From an uncultured Clostridia bacterium (GTDB taxonomy: Bacteria; Bacillota; Clostridia; Oscillospirales; Acutalibacteraceae), in the NCBI GenBank assembly GCA_944384925.1, contig CALWVF010000034.1, positions 1 through 45,065 on the forward strand: a stretch of DNA of 45,065 bases. The letters run 5' to 3'. This document shows positions 6,698 to 14,320 of the stretch, one piece after another. The position numbers and the translations under genes are program-made. Within the stretch, counting starts at the first letter, position 1, and every line of letters begins with the position of its first letter. Under the pieces are notes generated by a model. It was not told the origin of the DNA. It made no database searches and worked only from the letters and a program-made list of their open reading frames with translations.

Positions 6698-7213
6698 ATG
6701 TTAAAGAAATACTTAGACATAGGAAAAATTGTTGGAGTGCATGGACTACGAGGAGATGTTAAAGTTGAACCATGGTGTGATTCAGCGGAATTCTTATGTA
6801 ATTTTAAGACTTTATATAATAAAGATGGTAGCCAATGTTTGGAAGTTAAATTCTCGAAAATACACAAGAGAATAGTTATAATTTCGTTTAAGGGGATTGA
6901 TACAATAGAACAAGCATCTAAATTAATAGGAAAAGTATTGTATATAAATAGGGAAGATGCTAAGTTAAGTGAGGATACCTATTTTATTCAAGACATCATA
7001 GGTTTAAGTGTTATAGATTATGATACAAAGAAAAAGTATGGTAGAGTTACCAATGTTTTAAAAACAGGTGCAAATGATGTATATCAAATTTTATCTGACA
7101 GTGGTAAAGAATATTTAATACCAGTTATAGATAGTGTTGTTTTGGAGATTGATATTTTGGGTGAATCGATATATATACGCCCTATTAAGGGGATTTTCGA
7201 AGATGAGGATTGA
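6698..7213 (+). CDS. rimM: ribosome maturation factor RimM
   Basis: 171 residues. Assists maturation of the 30S head region and binds S19. The N-terminal beta-barrel starts with D-I-G-K-I-V-G-V-H-G-L-R-G-D-V-K-V-E, the family signature. The C-terminal PRC-barrel contains the D-V-Y-Q-I-L and Y-L-I-P segment near residues 127-142. SD is a modest AAGAGG. Its last 11 bases overlap trmD, so the two are probably translationally coupled. Confidence 0.96.
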   Translation: MLKKYLDIGKIVGVHGLRGDVKVEPWCDSAEFLCNFKTLYNKDGSQCLEVKFSKIHKRIVIISFKGIDTIEQASKLIGKVLYINREDAKLSEDTYFIQDIIGLSVIDYDTKKKYGRVTNVLKTGANDVYQILSDSGKEYLIPVIDSVVLEIDILGESIYIRPIKGIFEDED

Positions 7214-7955
7214 TATATTAACGTTATTTCCTGAAATGTGTGAGAAGGTAATGAGTCAAAGTATAATAGGGAGAGCGCGGAAAAATAATGTAATAGATAT
7301 ATGCTGTCACAATATTCGAGATTATACATATGATAAACATAATAGAGTTGATGATACACCCTATGGTGGTGGTATGGGTATGTTAATGATGGCCGAGCCT
7401 ATAGCATCTTGTTTTGAATCTATTTGTAAGCAGTTGAAAGTTCGTCCAAAGCTAATATATATGTCGCCACAAGGCAGTGTTTTAACTCAAAAAAAAGTAT
7501 TGGAGTTATCTCAAATCGAAAATATTGCTATTTTATGTGGACATTATGAGGGAGTAGACGAAAGGCTAATAGAAGAATATGACTGTGAGGAAATATCTAT
7601 AGGCGATTATGTTGTAACAGGGGGAGAACTACCGGCGTTAATTTTGGCAGATGCGATAAGTCGTGTAATTCCAGGGGTTTTATCGTCAAACGAATGTTTT
7701 GAGCAAGAGAGTCACTATAATGGGCTTCTTGAATACCCGCAATATACAAGACCATATGAGTGGAGAGGCAGAAGAGTACCGGAAGTATTGATTTCCGGCC
7801 ATCATAAAAATATAGAGGAATGGAGAAAGAAAGAATCTATAAAAAAAACTATTGAAAGAAGGCCTGATTTAATTTCGCAAGTAGATATGAATGAAGAAAT
7901 CATAAAGCTTTTAGATGAAATAGAATTTAAATATAATAGTAAAACGAATGACTAA
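7203..7955 (+). CDS. trmD: tRNA (guanine37-N1)-methyltransferase TrmD
   Basis: 250 residues from ATG 7203, inside the end of rimM. A longer in-frame reading from 7134 only adds out-of-frame rimM sequence. TrmD methylates G37 next to the anticodon and prevents +1 frameshifting. Visible motifs are M-R-I-D-I-L-T-L-F-P at the start, D-D-x-P-Y-G-G-G-x-G-M, the trefoil-knot SAM site region G-H-Y-E-G-V-D-E-R, and S-I-G-D-Y-V-V-T-G-G-E-L-P. Length is normal. Last gene of the operon. Confidence 0.97.
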   Translation: MRIDILTLFPEMCEKVMSQSIIGRARKNNVIDICCHNIRDYTYDKHNRVDDTPYGGGMGMLMMAEPIASCFESICKQLKVRPKLIYMSPQGSVLTQKKVLELSQIENIAILCGHYEGVDERLIEEYDCEEISIGDYVVTGGELPALILADAISRVIPGVLSSNECFEQESHYNGLLEYPQYTRPYEWRGRRVPEVLISGHHKNIEEWRKKESIKKTIERRPDLISQVDMNEEIIKLLDEIEFKYNSKTND

Positions 7956-8129
7956 TTTTTTATTAATAGGTAAATAATATGTATGTATAAATAAGGGATA
8001 GAAGTGTCGCAAATCAGTTAAAAAATGATTTTATGTATTAAAATTTAAATTTTAAGGGACAAATTATACAGTTTAATAAATAAATACAAAAAAAATATAT
8101 TAGTGTATACTAAATTTAACAAGTGTTTA

Positions 8130-8157
8130 TTGACGAATTACATGGTTATGTTATAAT
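8130..8157 (+). promoter_or_regulatory. promoter of the HPr gene
   Basis: TTGACG (8130-8135), 16 bases, TATAAT (8152-8157). The rest of the 292-base gap 7956-8247 is AT-rich with nothing else clear. No cre-like operator was recognised. Confidence 0.75.
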
Positions 8158-8247
8158 ATATCTAACGGTCATAATTGATTTAATTTAATATAAGTTTATT
8201 ACACTGAATTTTAATTTAACGATTTCAAAGTAGGAGAGGGTTTTACG

Positions 8248-8511
8248 ATGTATGTTAAAGATGTAATTGTTCAAAATCAGGTAGGGCTGCATGCACGTCC
8301 GGCAACTTTTTTTATTCAAAAGGCTAATGAGTATAAATCATCGATTTGGGTAGAAAAAGAGGAAAGAAGGGTCAATGCAAAAAGTTTGTTAGGAGTTCTT
8401 TCCTTGGGAATCGTTGGTGGGACAACAATTAAAATAATTGCAGACGGAGCTGATGAACAAGAATCAGTAGAGGGTCTTGTTAAGCTTGTAGAGTCTGGTT
8501 TTACCGAATAA
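8248..8511 (+). CDS. ptsH: phosphocarrier protein HPr
   Basis: 87 residues, ATG with AGGAGAGGG upstream. HPr passes phosphate from EI to EII sugar permeases. His15 lies in G-L-H-A-R-P-A, and Ser46, the regulatory HprK site, in N-A-K-S-L-L-G-V. Having His15 makes this HPr rather than Crh, which lacks it. It is alone between its own promoter and terminator, not beside ptsI. In many Clostridia an HPr-like gene lies near uvrC, rapZ and whiA; here only uvrC remains next to it. A role in carbon-catabolite signalling is possible. Confidence 0.92.
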   Translation: MYVKDVIVQNQVGLHARPATFFIQKANEYKSSIWVEKEERRVNAKSLLGVLSLGIVGGTTIKIIADGADEQESVEGLVKLVESGFTE

Positions 8512-8537
8512 TTTACTTTTGCATTTTTTGTATTATT

Positions 8538-8564
8538 AACATCGCCTATTGGCGATGTTTTTTT
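8538..8564 (+). terminator. terminator after HPr gene
   Basis: Perfect 9-bp stem AACATCGCC/GGCGATGTT with loop TATT and a T run. Confidence 0.92.
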
Positions 8565-8584
8565 ATTAAAAGGTTGGTGATATT

Positions 8585-10438
8585 TTGAATGTTAAGTTAA
8601 AGGAACTGCTAAAAAGAGCTCTTACTCTTCCGAGTGAACCAGGAGTATATATAATGAAGGATCAATCTAAAAATATAATATATATAGGTAAATCTAAATC
8701 CTTAAAAAATAGAGTTAGCCAGTATTTTGCAGGAGATAAAAATCACACAGTAAAAGTAAGAAAAATGGTTTCTCAGGTAGATAGTTTTGAGTATATAATT
8801 ACAGATAGTGAATTTGAAGCACTAGTTCTTGAATGTAGTTTGATAAAGCAACATAAGCCAAAATATAATATACTGTTAAAAGACGATAAGGGGTATCATT
8901 ATATAAAAGTAACATCTGAAGATTGGCCAACAATATCTGTAGTGAAGCAAAAGGTAGAAGATGGAGCGATATATATAGGACCATATACAAGTTCATGGAG
9001 TGTGAAAAAAGCTGTAGATGAAGTATTAAAGATATTTAAATTACCAAATTGTAACCTTAAATTTCCAAGGGATATAAAAAAAAGAAGACCGTGTTTAAAC
9101 TACTATATAAACCAATGCTTTGCGCCTTGTACTGGTAAAATTACCATGAAACAATATAACGAAACTATAAGTGAAGCACTGCAATTTTTAAAGGGTAGTG
9201 GGAGTTTTTCAATAAAGGAACTTACAAAAGAAATGAATTTGGCATCGGATAGTATGGATTTTGAAAAAGCTGCAAAAATACGAGATAGAATAATTGCCAT
9301 TAAAAGAATTAACGATAAGCAAAAGGTTGTAGCGCAAAGTGTTCAAGAGCAAGATGTTATAGCATTAGCTAAATTTAATGAGTTAGGTTGTTTTGAAATT
9401 TTTAGATTTGAAAATGGAAGGATGTTTAATAAAGAAGAGTTCATAACAGAAAATATTTCGGATGACAAAGTATCTAGAACTGAATTTATACAGCAATATT
9501 ACTCTATTAGAGATAAGATTCCGGCGCAAGTAACTATTGACTCAGAAATAGACAGTAAAGATGCTGTGATAAAATGGCTTTCAGAAAAAGCAAATAAAAG
9601 GGTGAAAATTAAAATACCAAAGCAAGGAGAACAATTAAAACTAGTATCAATGTGTTATAATAATGCAATGGAAGCATTGGCACAATATAAAAGCAGGGCA
9701 GGGAGAGAATCAACTGCGTTGCAAGAATTAACTAAATTGCTGGGACTGCCAAAAGAACCTATATATATAGAAGCCTACGACATTTCTAATATAGCTGGAG
9801 ATGATAATGTTGCAGCTATGGTAGTATTTGAAAACGGGAAACCTCTAAAAACAGCATATAAAAGATTTGAAATAAAGGGATTTAAAGGTCAAGACGACTA
9901 TGAATCTATGAGAGAAGTCATATATAGAAGATTTTGTGAATATAAAAAATTAGAAGATACAAATGACGGATTTGGAAGATTACCAGATTTAATATTACTT
10001 GATGGTGGAAAGGGGCATATATCTGCTGTTAAATCCATTTTAGAGGAATTTAATTTACATTGTGATATACCAATATTTGGAATGGTGAAGGATAATAAGC
10101 ACAAAACTCGAGCTATTGCAGAAGAAGGTGGAGAAATTTCAATTAATTCTAATAGGCAAGCTTTTACTTTGATTTCAAGTATACAAGATGAAGTTCACAG
10201 ATTTGCAATTAATTATCATAGAGCGCATCGAAAGAAAAGGGTTGTTTCAACAGAATTAAACTCTATAAATGGTATAGGAGATTCAAGAGCAAAATCATTG
10301 TTAAAGCATTTTTGCAGTATAAATAGGATAAAAGAGGCTTCAATTGAAGAACTAATGAATGTTAAAGGAATGACAAAGACAGCAGCTATTTCTGTGTATA
10401 ATTATTTTAATAATGATAAAAATTCAGATAATAGTTGA
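8585..10438 (+). CDS. uvrC: excinuclease ABC subunit C
   Basis: 617 residues, TTG start after AGGTTGGTG. UvrC makes both incisions around DNA lesions marked by UvrAB. The GIY-YIG nuclease is at about 15-95 (P-G-V-Y-I-M then I-Y-I-G-K, Arg in L-K-N-R-V). The UvrB-binding UVR motif is at about 205-240 (S-M-D-F-E-K-A-A-K-I-R-D). The RNase H-like second nuclease has A-Y-D-I-S-N-I near 399 and L-L-D-G-G-K-G-H near 475. Two helix-hairpin-helix motifs close the protein (I-N-G-I-G and V-K-G-M-T). All parts are present at normal length. Downstream rsmD has its own likely promoter. Confidence 0.97.
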   Translation: MNVKLKELLKRALTLPSEPGVYIMKDQSKNIIYIGKSKSLKNRVSQYFAGDKNHTVKVRKMVSQVDSFEYIITDSEFEALVLECSLIKQHKPKYNILLKDDKGYHYIKVTSEDWPTISVVKQKVEDGAIYIGPYTSSWSVKKAVDEVLKIFKLPNCNLKFPRDIKKRRPCLNYYINQCFAPCTGKITMKQYNETISEALQFLKGSGSFSIKELTKEMNLASDSMDFEKAAKIRDRIIAIKRINDKQKVVAQSVQEQDVIALAKFNELGCFEIFRFENGRMFNKEEFITENISDDKVSRTEFIQQYYSIRDKIPAQVTIDSEIDSKDAVIKWLSEKANKRVKIKIPKQGEQLKLVSMCYNNAMEALAQYKSRAGRESTALQELTKLLGLPKEPIYIEAYDISNIAGDDNVAAMVVFENGKPLKTAYKRFEIKGFKGQDDYESMREVIYRRFCEYKKLEDTNDGFGRLPDLILLDGGKGHISAVKSILEEFNLHCDIPIFGMVKDNKHKTRAIAEEGGEISINSNRQAFTLISSIQDEVHRFAINYHRAHRKKRVVSTELNSINGIGDSRAKSLLKHFCSINRIKEASIEELMNVKGMTKTAAISVYNYFNNDKNSDNS

Positions 10439-10464
10439 CAAAATAATACAAATAGTGCAATAAT
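10435..10464 (+). promoter_or_regulatory. likely promoter of rsmD-coaD, overlapping the uvrC stop
   Basis: TTGACA (10435-10440) contains the uvrC TGA. An 18-base spacer leads to AATAAT (10459-10464). Confidence 0.5.
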
Positions 10465-10488
10465 GTAAATTGAAGAGGTGTAATTATT

Positions 10489-11037
10489 ATGCGTGTTATT
10501 GCAGGTCTTGCAAAAGGAAAAAAACTTCAAACATTAGAGGGTCAGGATGTGAGGCCTACTATTTCTCGTATAAAAGAATCTATTTTTAATATAATACAGT
10601 TTGAGATTCAAGAGAGAAAGTTTTTGGATTTATTTAGTGGATCAGGCCAAATGGGAATAGAAGCTTTAAGCAGAGGAGCAAAATCAGTTACATTTGTTGA
10701 TTCTAGGGCACAATCTATAGAGATTATAAAGCAGAACTTAAGGTCAACAGGTTTGTCTGGAAGTTTTGATCTTGTAAATGCAGATGCTTTAAGTTTTTTA
10801 GATACGACAAATGAGAAATTTGATATTGCTTATTTGGATCCTCCTTATAAAGTTGGAATATTGCAAAAGGCTATGTGCAAGTTAGTTGATGTTATGAACT
10901 CAAATGGAATTATTATATGTGAAAACCCTATGGATGAAAAATTAGATGAAAAAATAGGAAATTATATTTTAATAAGAACCTATAATTATGGAAAAATATC
11001 AATTAATGTGTTTAGAAATAAGGATGTGATTGACTAG
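10489..11037 (+). CDS. rsmD: 16S rRNA (guanine966-N2)-methyltransferase RsmD
   Basis: 182 residues, ATG after GAAGAGGTG. The SAM-binding motif L-D-L-F-S-G-S-G-Q-M-G-I-E-A is at 46-59, and the catalytic D-P-P-Y at 117-120 marks an N2-guanine methylase. The start M-R-V-I-A-G and R-P-T-x-x-R-I-K-E-S-I-F are typical of RsmD. Its TAG stop shares one base with the GTG start of coaD. The rsmD-coaD pairing is widespread in Firmicutes. Confidence 0.96.
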   Translation: MRVIAGLAKGKKLQTLEGQDVRPTISRIKESIFNIIQFEIQERKFLDLFSGSGQMGIEALSRGAKSVTFVDSRAQSIEIIKQNLRSTGLSGSFDLVNADALSFLDTTNEKFDIAYLDPPYKVGILQKAMCKLVDVMNSNGIIICENPMDEKLDEKIGNYILIRTYNYGKISINVFRNKDVID

Positions 11038-11537
11038 TGCGAATTGCTATATGTCCTGGCAGCTTTGATCCAGTGACCTTAGGACATGTTGATGTTATAT
11101 TAAGAGCATCTAATTTATTTGATAAAATAATAGTGCTAGTGTTGACTAATAGTGAAAAAAAATATATGTTTTCAAAAGAAAAAAGAACTGTTTTTTTAAA
11201 TAAAGTGTTTTCTACTTATGACAATATAGAAGTTGACTCCTTTGAAGGGTTACTTGTCGATTATGCGAAAAGTAAAAGAGCAGTAGCGGTTATTAAGGGT
11301 ATTAGATCTGCGACTGATTTTGATTATGAGATGAAAATGTCGTTAATAAATAAGGAATTAAATAGTGATTTAGAAACATTATTTTTGGCTTCTTGTCCAG
11401 ACAAAATGTGCCTTAGCTCAAGTATGGTTAAGCAAATTGCAGGTTTAGGTGGAGATATTTCAAGCTTTGTACCAAAGTCTATTTATAAAGATATAATGAG
11501 CTTTTTTGAAAGGGAGGAAAAGAGTAATGAATATTGA
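11037..11537 (+). CDS. coaD: phosphopantetheine adenylyltransferase
   Basis: 166 residues from a GTG that overlaps the rsmD stop (TAGTG). It transfers AMP to 4'-phosphopantetheine, the penultimate step of CoA synthesis. The nucleotidyltransferase T-x-G-H motif is at 14-17 in F-D-P-V-T-L-G-H, with V-I-K-G-I-R at 85-90 and the S-S-S triad at 127-129. Length matches the family. It overlaps the next gene by 11 bases. Confidence 0.96.
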   Translation: MRIAICPGSFDPVTLGHVDVILRASNLFDKIIVLVLTNSEKKYMFSKEKRTVFLNKVFSTYDNIEVDSFEGLLVDYAKSKRAVAVIKGIRSATDFDYEMKMSLINKELNSDLETLFLASCPDKMCLSSSMVKQIAGLGGDISSFVPKSIYKDIMSFFEREEKSNEY

Positions 11538-12003
11538 GAGTTTGATTAATGAATTAGAAGATTTACTGGAAACATCATGGGGCCTTCCATTAACAGGAGG
11601 AAGAACTATTGTTAATTCAAAAGAAATAAGGTGTATATTAGATGATTTAAGGGAACATATTCCGGAAGAAGTAAAGCAAGCAAAAGCAGTTGTAGCAGAT
11701 AGAGCAAAAATTTTAGACGATGCAAGAAGTGAAGCGGAAAGAATTATTAAATCTGCAGAAAATAAAGCAATGTTGCTGGTGAGTGAAAACGAAATTGTAA
11801 AAAAATCTGAAGCAAAGGCAAGAGACATAATGGAAAAACTTCAGATTAAGTCTAAGGAAATGAAATTAGCAACAAGTGAATATATTGATGATTTAATAAA
11901 GAAAACAGACGAAGTGTTGAGCGCAAATTTATCTGAATTAAGAAAAACAAGAAAAAGCTTAAAAAGTTCACCAAATCTTACCTCGAATTTTAATGAGGAG
12001 TAA
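11527..12003 (+). CDS. coiled-coil protein of unknown function, coupled to coaD
   Basis: 158 residues from ATG 11527 (SD GGGAGG at 11512-11517), overlapping coaD by 11 bases. An N-terminal segment contains S-W-G-L-P-L-T-G-G and an I-L-D-D-L-R-E-H-I-P-E-E-V-K-Q-A-K stretch. A long charged Ala/Lys/Glu coiled coil follows (about 55-145), then a Ser/Asn tail. Proteins of this kind downstream of coaD in Clostridia are often named ATPase or V-type ATPase subunit H-like, but I see no ATP-binding motif, so that name probably reflects the coiled coil only. Function unknown. Confidence 0.8.
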   Translation: MNIESLINELEDLLETSWGLPLTGGRTIVNSKEIRCILDDLREHIPEEVKQAKAVVADRAKILDDARSEAERIIKSAENKAMLLVSENEIVKKSEAKARDIMEKLQIKSKEMKLATSEYIDDLIKKTDEVLSANLSELRKTRKSLKSSPNLTSNFNEE

Positions 12004-12050
12004 AAAATTAAATTATTATATATAAAATATTTAAAAAATGATATAAAAAC

Positions 12051-12082
12051 AAAGCACATTATGTAAAATAATGTGCTTTTTT
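12051..12082 (+). terminator. terminator after the coaD operon
   Basis: AAAGCACATTA pairs with TAATGTGCTTT around a 7-base loop, then TTT. Confidence 0.88.
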
Positions 12083-12135
12083 GTATATAAAAGAAAAAAA
12101 GAGTAAACTATTTAAAATAAAGTATATGATTTTAC

Positions 12136-12164
12136 TTGCAATTTTTAACTATTTGGTTTATAAT
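12136..12164 (+). promoter_or_regulatory. promoter of the mraZ division cluster
   Basis: TTGCAA (12136-12141), 17 bases, TATAAT (12159-12164). The GTGG repeats of the presumed MraZ operator begin 11 bases downstream. Confidence 0.75.
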
Positions 12165-12175
12165 TTATAGCATAA

Positions 12176-12209
12176 GTGGTGATTTGTGGTTAAAAGTAGT
12201 GGTGAGTGG
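12176..12209 (+). promoter_or_regulatory. putative MraZ operator, four GTGG repeats
   Basis: GTGG occurs at 12176, 12186, 12199 and 12206, all in the same orientation just after the promoter and before mraZ. MraZ proteins bind short direct G-rich repeats near their own promoter. The first two are 10 bases apart and the last two 7 bases apart. The site therefore fits autorepression of the cluster; binding itself is inference. Confidence 0.55.
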
Positions 12210-12243
12210 ATAAAGATGTTCCTTGTTCAGGGGGTGTACTTTT

Positions 12244-12663
12244 ATGTTGATAGGTCAATACCAACATACTATAGATGCAAAAGGTAGAGTTATTGTGCCT
12301 GTTAAGTTTAGAGAAGACCTAGGGGATCATTTTTATATTACAAAAGGACTAGATGCCTGCTTGTTTGTTTTATCTGAGAATGAATGGGATCATTTATCTC
12401 AAAAAATTCATTCTATGCCAATTTCTAAATCACGTTCACTGCAAAGATTCTTTTTTTCAGGAGCCGCAGAAGCTGAAGTAGACAAGCAAGGGCGCATACT
12501 AATACCAAAACAACTGAGAGATTATGCTAACTTAGAAAAAGAAATAGTTTTTGTAGGTACATCGAGTAGGGCGGAAATTTGGGATTCTGCAAGGTGGGAG
12601 CTATTTAATAATCAGCTAAATGAAGAAAATATAGAGGAAGCAATGGATTTATTAGGCATATAA
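12244..12663 (+). CDS. mraZ: transcriptional regulator MraZ
   Basis: 139 residues from ATG 12244, with AGGGGGTG (12229-12236) as SD; an in-frame extension to 12223 has no better signal. It has two AbrB-like SpoVT/MraZ repeats: D-A-K-G-R-V-I-V-P-V-K-F-R near 14-26 and the matching D-K-Q-G-R-I-L-I-P near 80-88. MraZ forms a ring that binds direct repeats at the dcw promoter. First gene of the division cluster, 18 bases before rsmH. Confidence 0.95.
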   Translation: MLIGQYQHTIDAKGRVIVPVKFREDLGDHFYITKGLDACLFVLSENEWDHLSQKIHSMPISKSRSLQRFFFSGAAEAEVDKQGRILIPKQLRDYANLEKEIVFVGTSSRAEIWDSARWELFNNQLNEENIEEAMDLLGI

Positions 12664-12681
12664 AAGAAAGGTAGCAATTAA

Positions 12682-13611
12682 ATGGAGTTTATTCATAAAC
12701 CAGTTTTATTTAATGAAACTATAGAATTGCTTGATATAAAGTCAGATGGCATTTATGTGGATGGAACAGCAGGTGGAGGAGGTCATTCAGAAGCAATTTT
12801 GAAAAAGTTGAAAAATGGACTCTTAATATCCATAGATCAAGATCCAGATGCAATACAAGCAATAAATGAACGCCTTTCAAAATATAAGTGTTCTAAAATA
12901 GTGCAATCTAATTTTTCTAATATGGATAGTATAGTTCATGAGCTTGGTATTGATAAGGTGGATGGTGTTTTACTGGATATAGGAGTTTCATCACATCAAT
13001 TCGATACAGCCGAAAGAGGTTTTTCCTATAGATACGATGCGCCACTTGATATGAGAATGAGTCAATCTGGAGTTTCAGCATATGATTTAGTTAACAAATT
13101 AAGTTTTGGAGAATTAACTAAAATATTATTAAAATATGGAGAAGAAAAATTTGCAGTAAATATTGCAAAATCAATTGTAAAATATAGGGAAAAGCAAGAA
13201 ATACTAACAACAAATCAGTTAACAGAAATTATTAAATCTTCAATTCCGGCCTCGTATAGACGTGAAAGTGGACATCCCTCTAAAAAAACATTTCAAGCGC
13301 TTCGAATAGCTGTTAATAATGAACTTGAAAATTTGTCTATAGGTTTAGATGCAGCTTTTTCTATTTTAAAAAAAGATGGTAGGTTAGTAGTTATAACGTT
13401 TCATTCCCTAGAGGATAGAATTGTTAAAAAGAAAATGCAGGAGTGGTCTAAAGGATGCATATGTCCAAGCGACTTTCCTATATGTGTTTGCGGGAGAACA
13501 CCAGATGCGGAAATATTGACAAAAAAACCTATAGAAGCTTCGAAAGAGGAACTTGCAGATAACAACAGAAGCAGAAGTGCAAAGCTTAGAGGATGCAGAA
13601 GATTAAAATAA
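12682..13611 (+). CDS. rsmH: 16S rRNA (cytosine1402-N4)-methyltransferase RsmH
   Basis: 309 residues, also known as MraW. It methylates C1402 in the decoding centre. Motifs seen: H-K-P-V-L at the start, the SAM loop D-G-T-A-G-G-G-G-H-S, L-L-D-I-G-V-S-S-H-Q-F-D, and the R-G-F-S-Y region with D-M-R-M. A late T-F-H-S-L-E-D-R block is also present, and the end is basic as usual. SD is AGAAAGG. It sits between mraZ and ftsL, the conserved position. Confidence 0.97.
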   Translation: MEFIHKPVLFNETIELLDIKSDGIYVDGTAGGGGHSEAILKKLKNGLLISIDQDPDAIQAINERLSKYKCSKIVQSNFSNMDSIVHELGIDKVDGVLLDIGVSSHQFDTAERGFSYRYDAPLDMRMSQSGVSAYDLVNKLSFGELTKILLKYGEEKFAVNIAKSIVKYREKQEILTTNQLTEIIKSSIPASYRRESGHPSKKTFQALRIAVNNELENLSIGLDAAFSILKKDGRLVVITFHSLEDRIVKKKMQEWSKGCICPSDFPICVCGRTPDAEILTKKPIEASKEELADNNRSRSAKLRGCRRLK

Positions 13612-13647
13612 TTATATAATAGTTTATGGAAAGTGAGGAGAGTGTAG

Positions 13648-14127
13648 ATGCAAGAGAAAAATTTAGCTTATGATTTGTCTTTATTTGATGCTACTGTAAA
13701 AAAAGAAAAAAATAATGTTGTTGAACTTCCACCATTTAAAAATAAAGTTAAAACTAAACAAAAGCTAAGTTTAATAAATATGATAACAATATCCTTGTTG
13801 TTTGTGGCAATGATTACAGTTGTCTCAACATTGGTTTTTAGCCAAGTTTTATTAACTGAACTTACAGAGAATATTGCATGTCTTACAAATGAATTAAATG
13901 AAAAGCAAAGTATTTACACTCAACTTCAAATGAAGGCAGATGCGAAGTTATCTTTAAAAACAGTTGAGGAATATTCTAAAAGTGAACTAGGCATGAGCAA
14001 GATAGAGCCAAGTCAAATAGAATATATAAGGCTTTCAGAGGGAGATAAATCTAGCATAAATATTCAAAATGTTCATTTAGGATTCTTTTCTAATATAAAA
14101 AATTTAATTTCAGACATACTGTCATAA
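13648..14127 (+). CDS. ftsL: cell division protein FtsL-like
   Basis: 159 residues. A cytoplasmic basic N-terminus (about 1-50) is followed by one membrane segment (about 50-73) and an extracytoplasmic coiled coil with leucine-type spacing (about 74-120). A Leu/Ile-rich tail ends it. Sequence identity in FtsL is always low, so the call rests on topology and on its place between rsmH and the PBP gene. FtsL joins FtsQ/DivIB and DivIC at the septum. SD is GTGAGGAG. Confidence 0.8.
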   Translation: MQEKNLAYDLSLFDATVKKEKNNVVELPPFKNKVKTKQKLSLINMITISLLFVAMITVVSTLVFSQVLLTELTENIACLTNELNEKQSIYTQLQMKADAKLSLKTVEEYSKSELGMSKIEPSQIEYIRLSEGDKSSINIQNVHLGFFSNIKNLISDILS

Positions 14128-14320
14128 TAATAATATATGTTAAATAATTATATAGGGAGTTAAGATCATATCTTGGCTTCCATTTTTGATTAATATAAGA
14201 ATTTTAAAATTTATGTATAACAATCATAAATTTTAAATACATAAGTGCAAATGTTATAGTATATTAAGAATTATAATTGTGTTTATAATAAAATATTATT
14301 TATAATAGGAGGCATGTAGT

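Noticed and set aside
7134-7202. N-terminal extension of TrmD
   Set aside because: It only reads rimM sequence out of frame. ATG 7203 gives the canonical TrmD N-terminus.
8248-8511. Crh rather than HPr
   Set aside because: His15 is present in G-L-H-A-R-P-A; Crh lacks this residue.
14128-14320. Sigma-E promoter before the spoVD-like gene
   Set aside because: Pieces such as TCATATC (14170 region) and CATAAGT occur but not at the 13-15-base spacing required.
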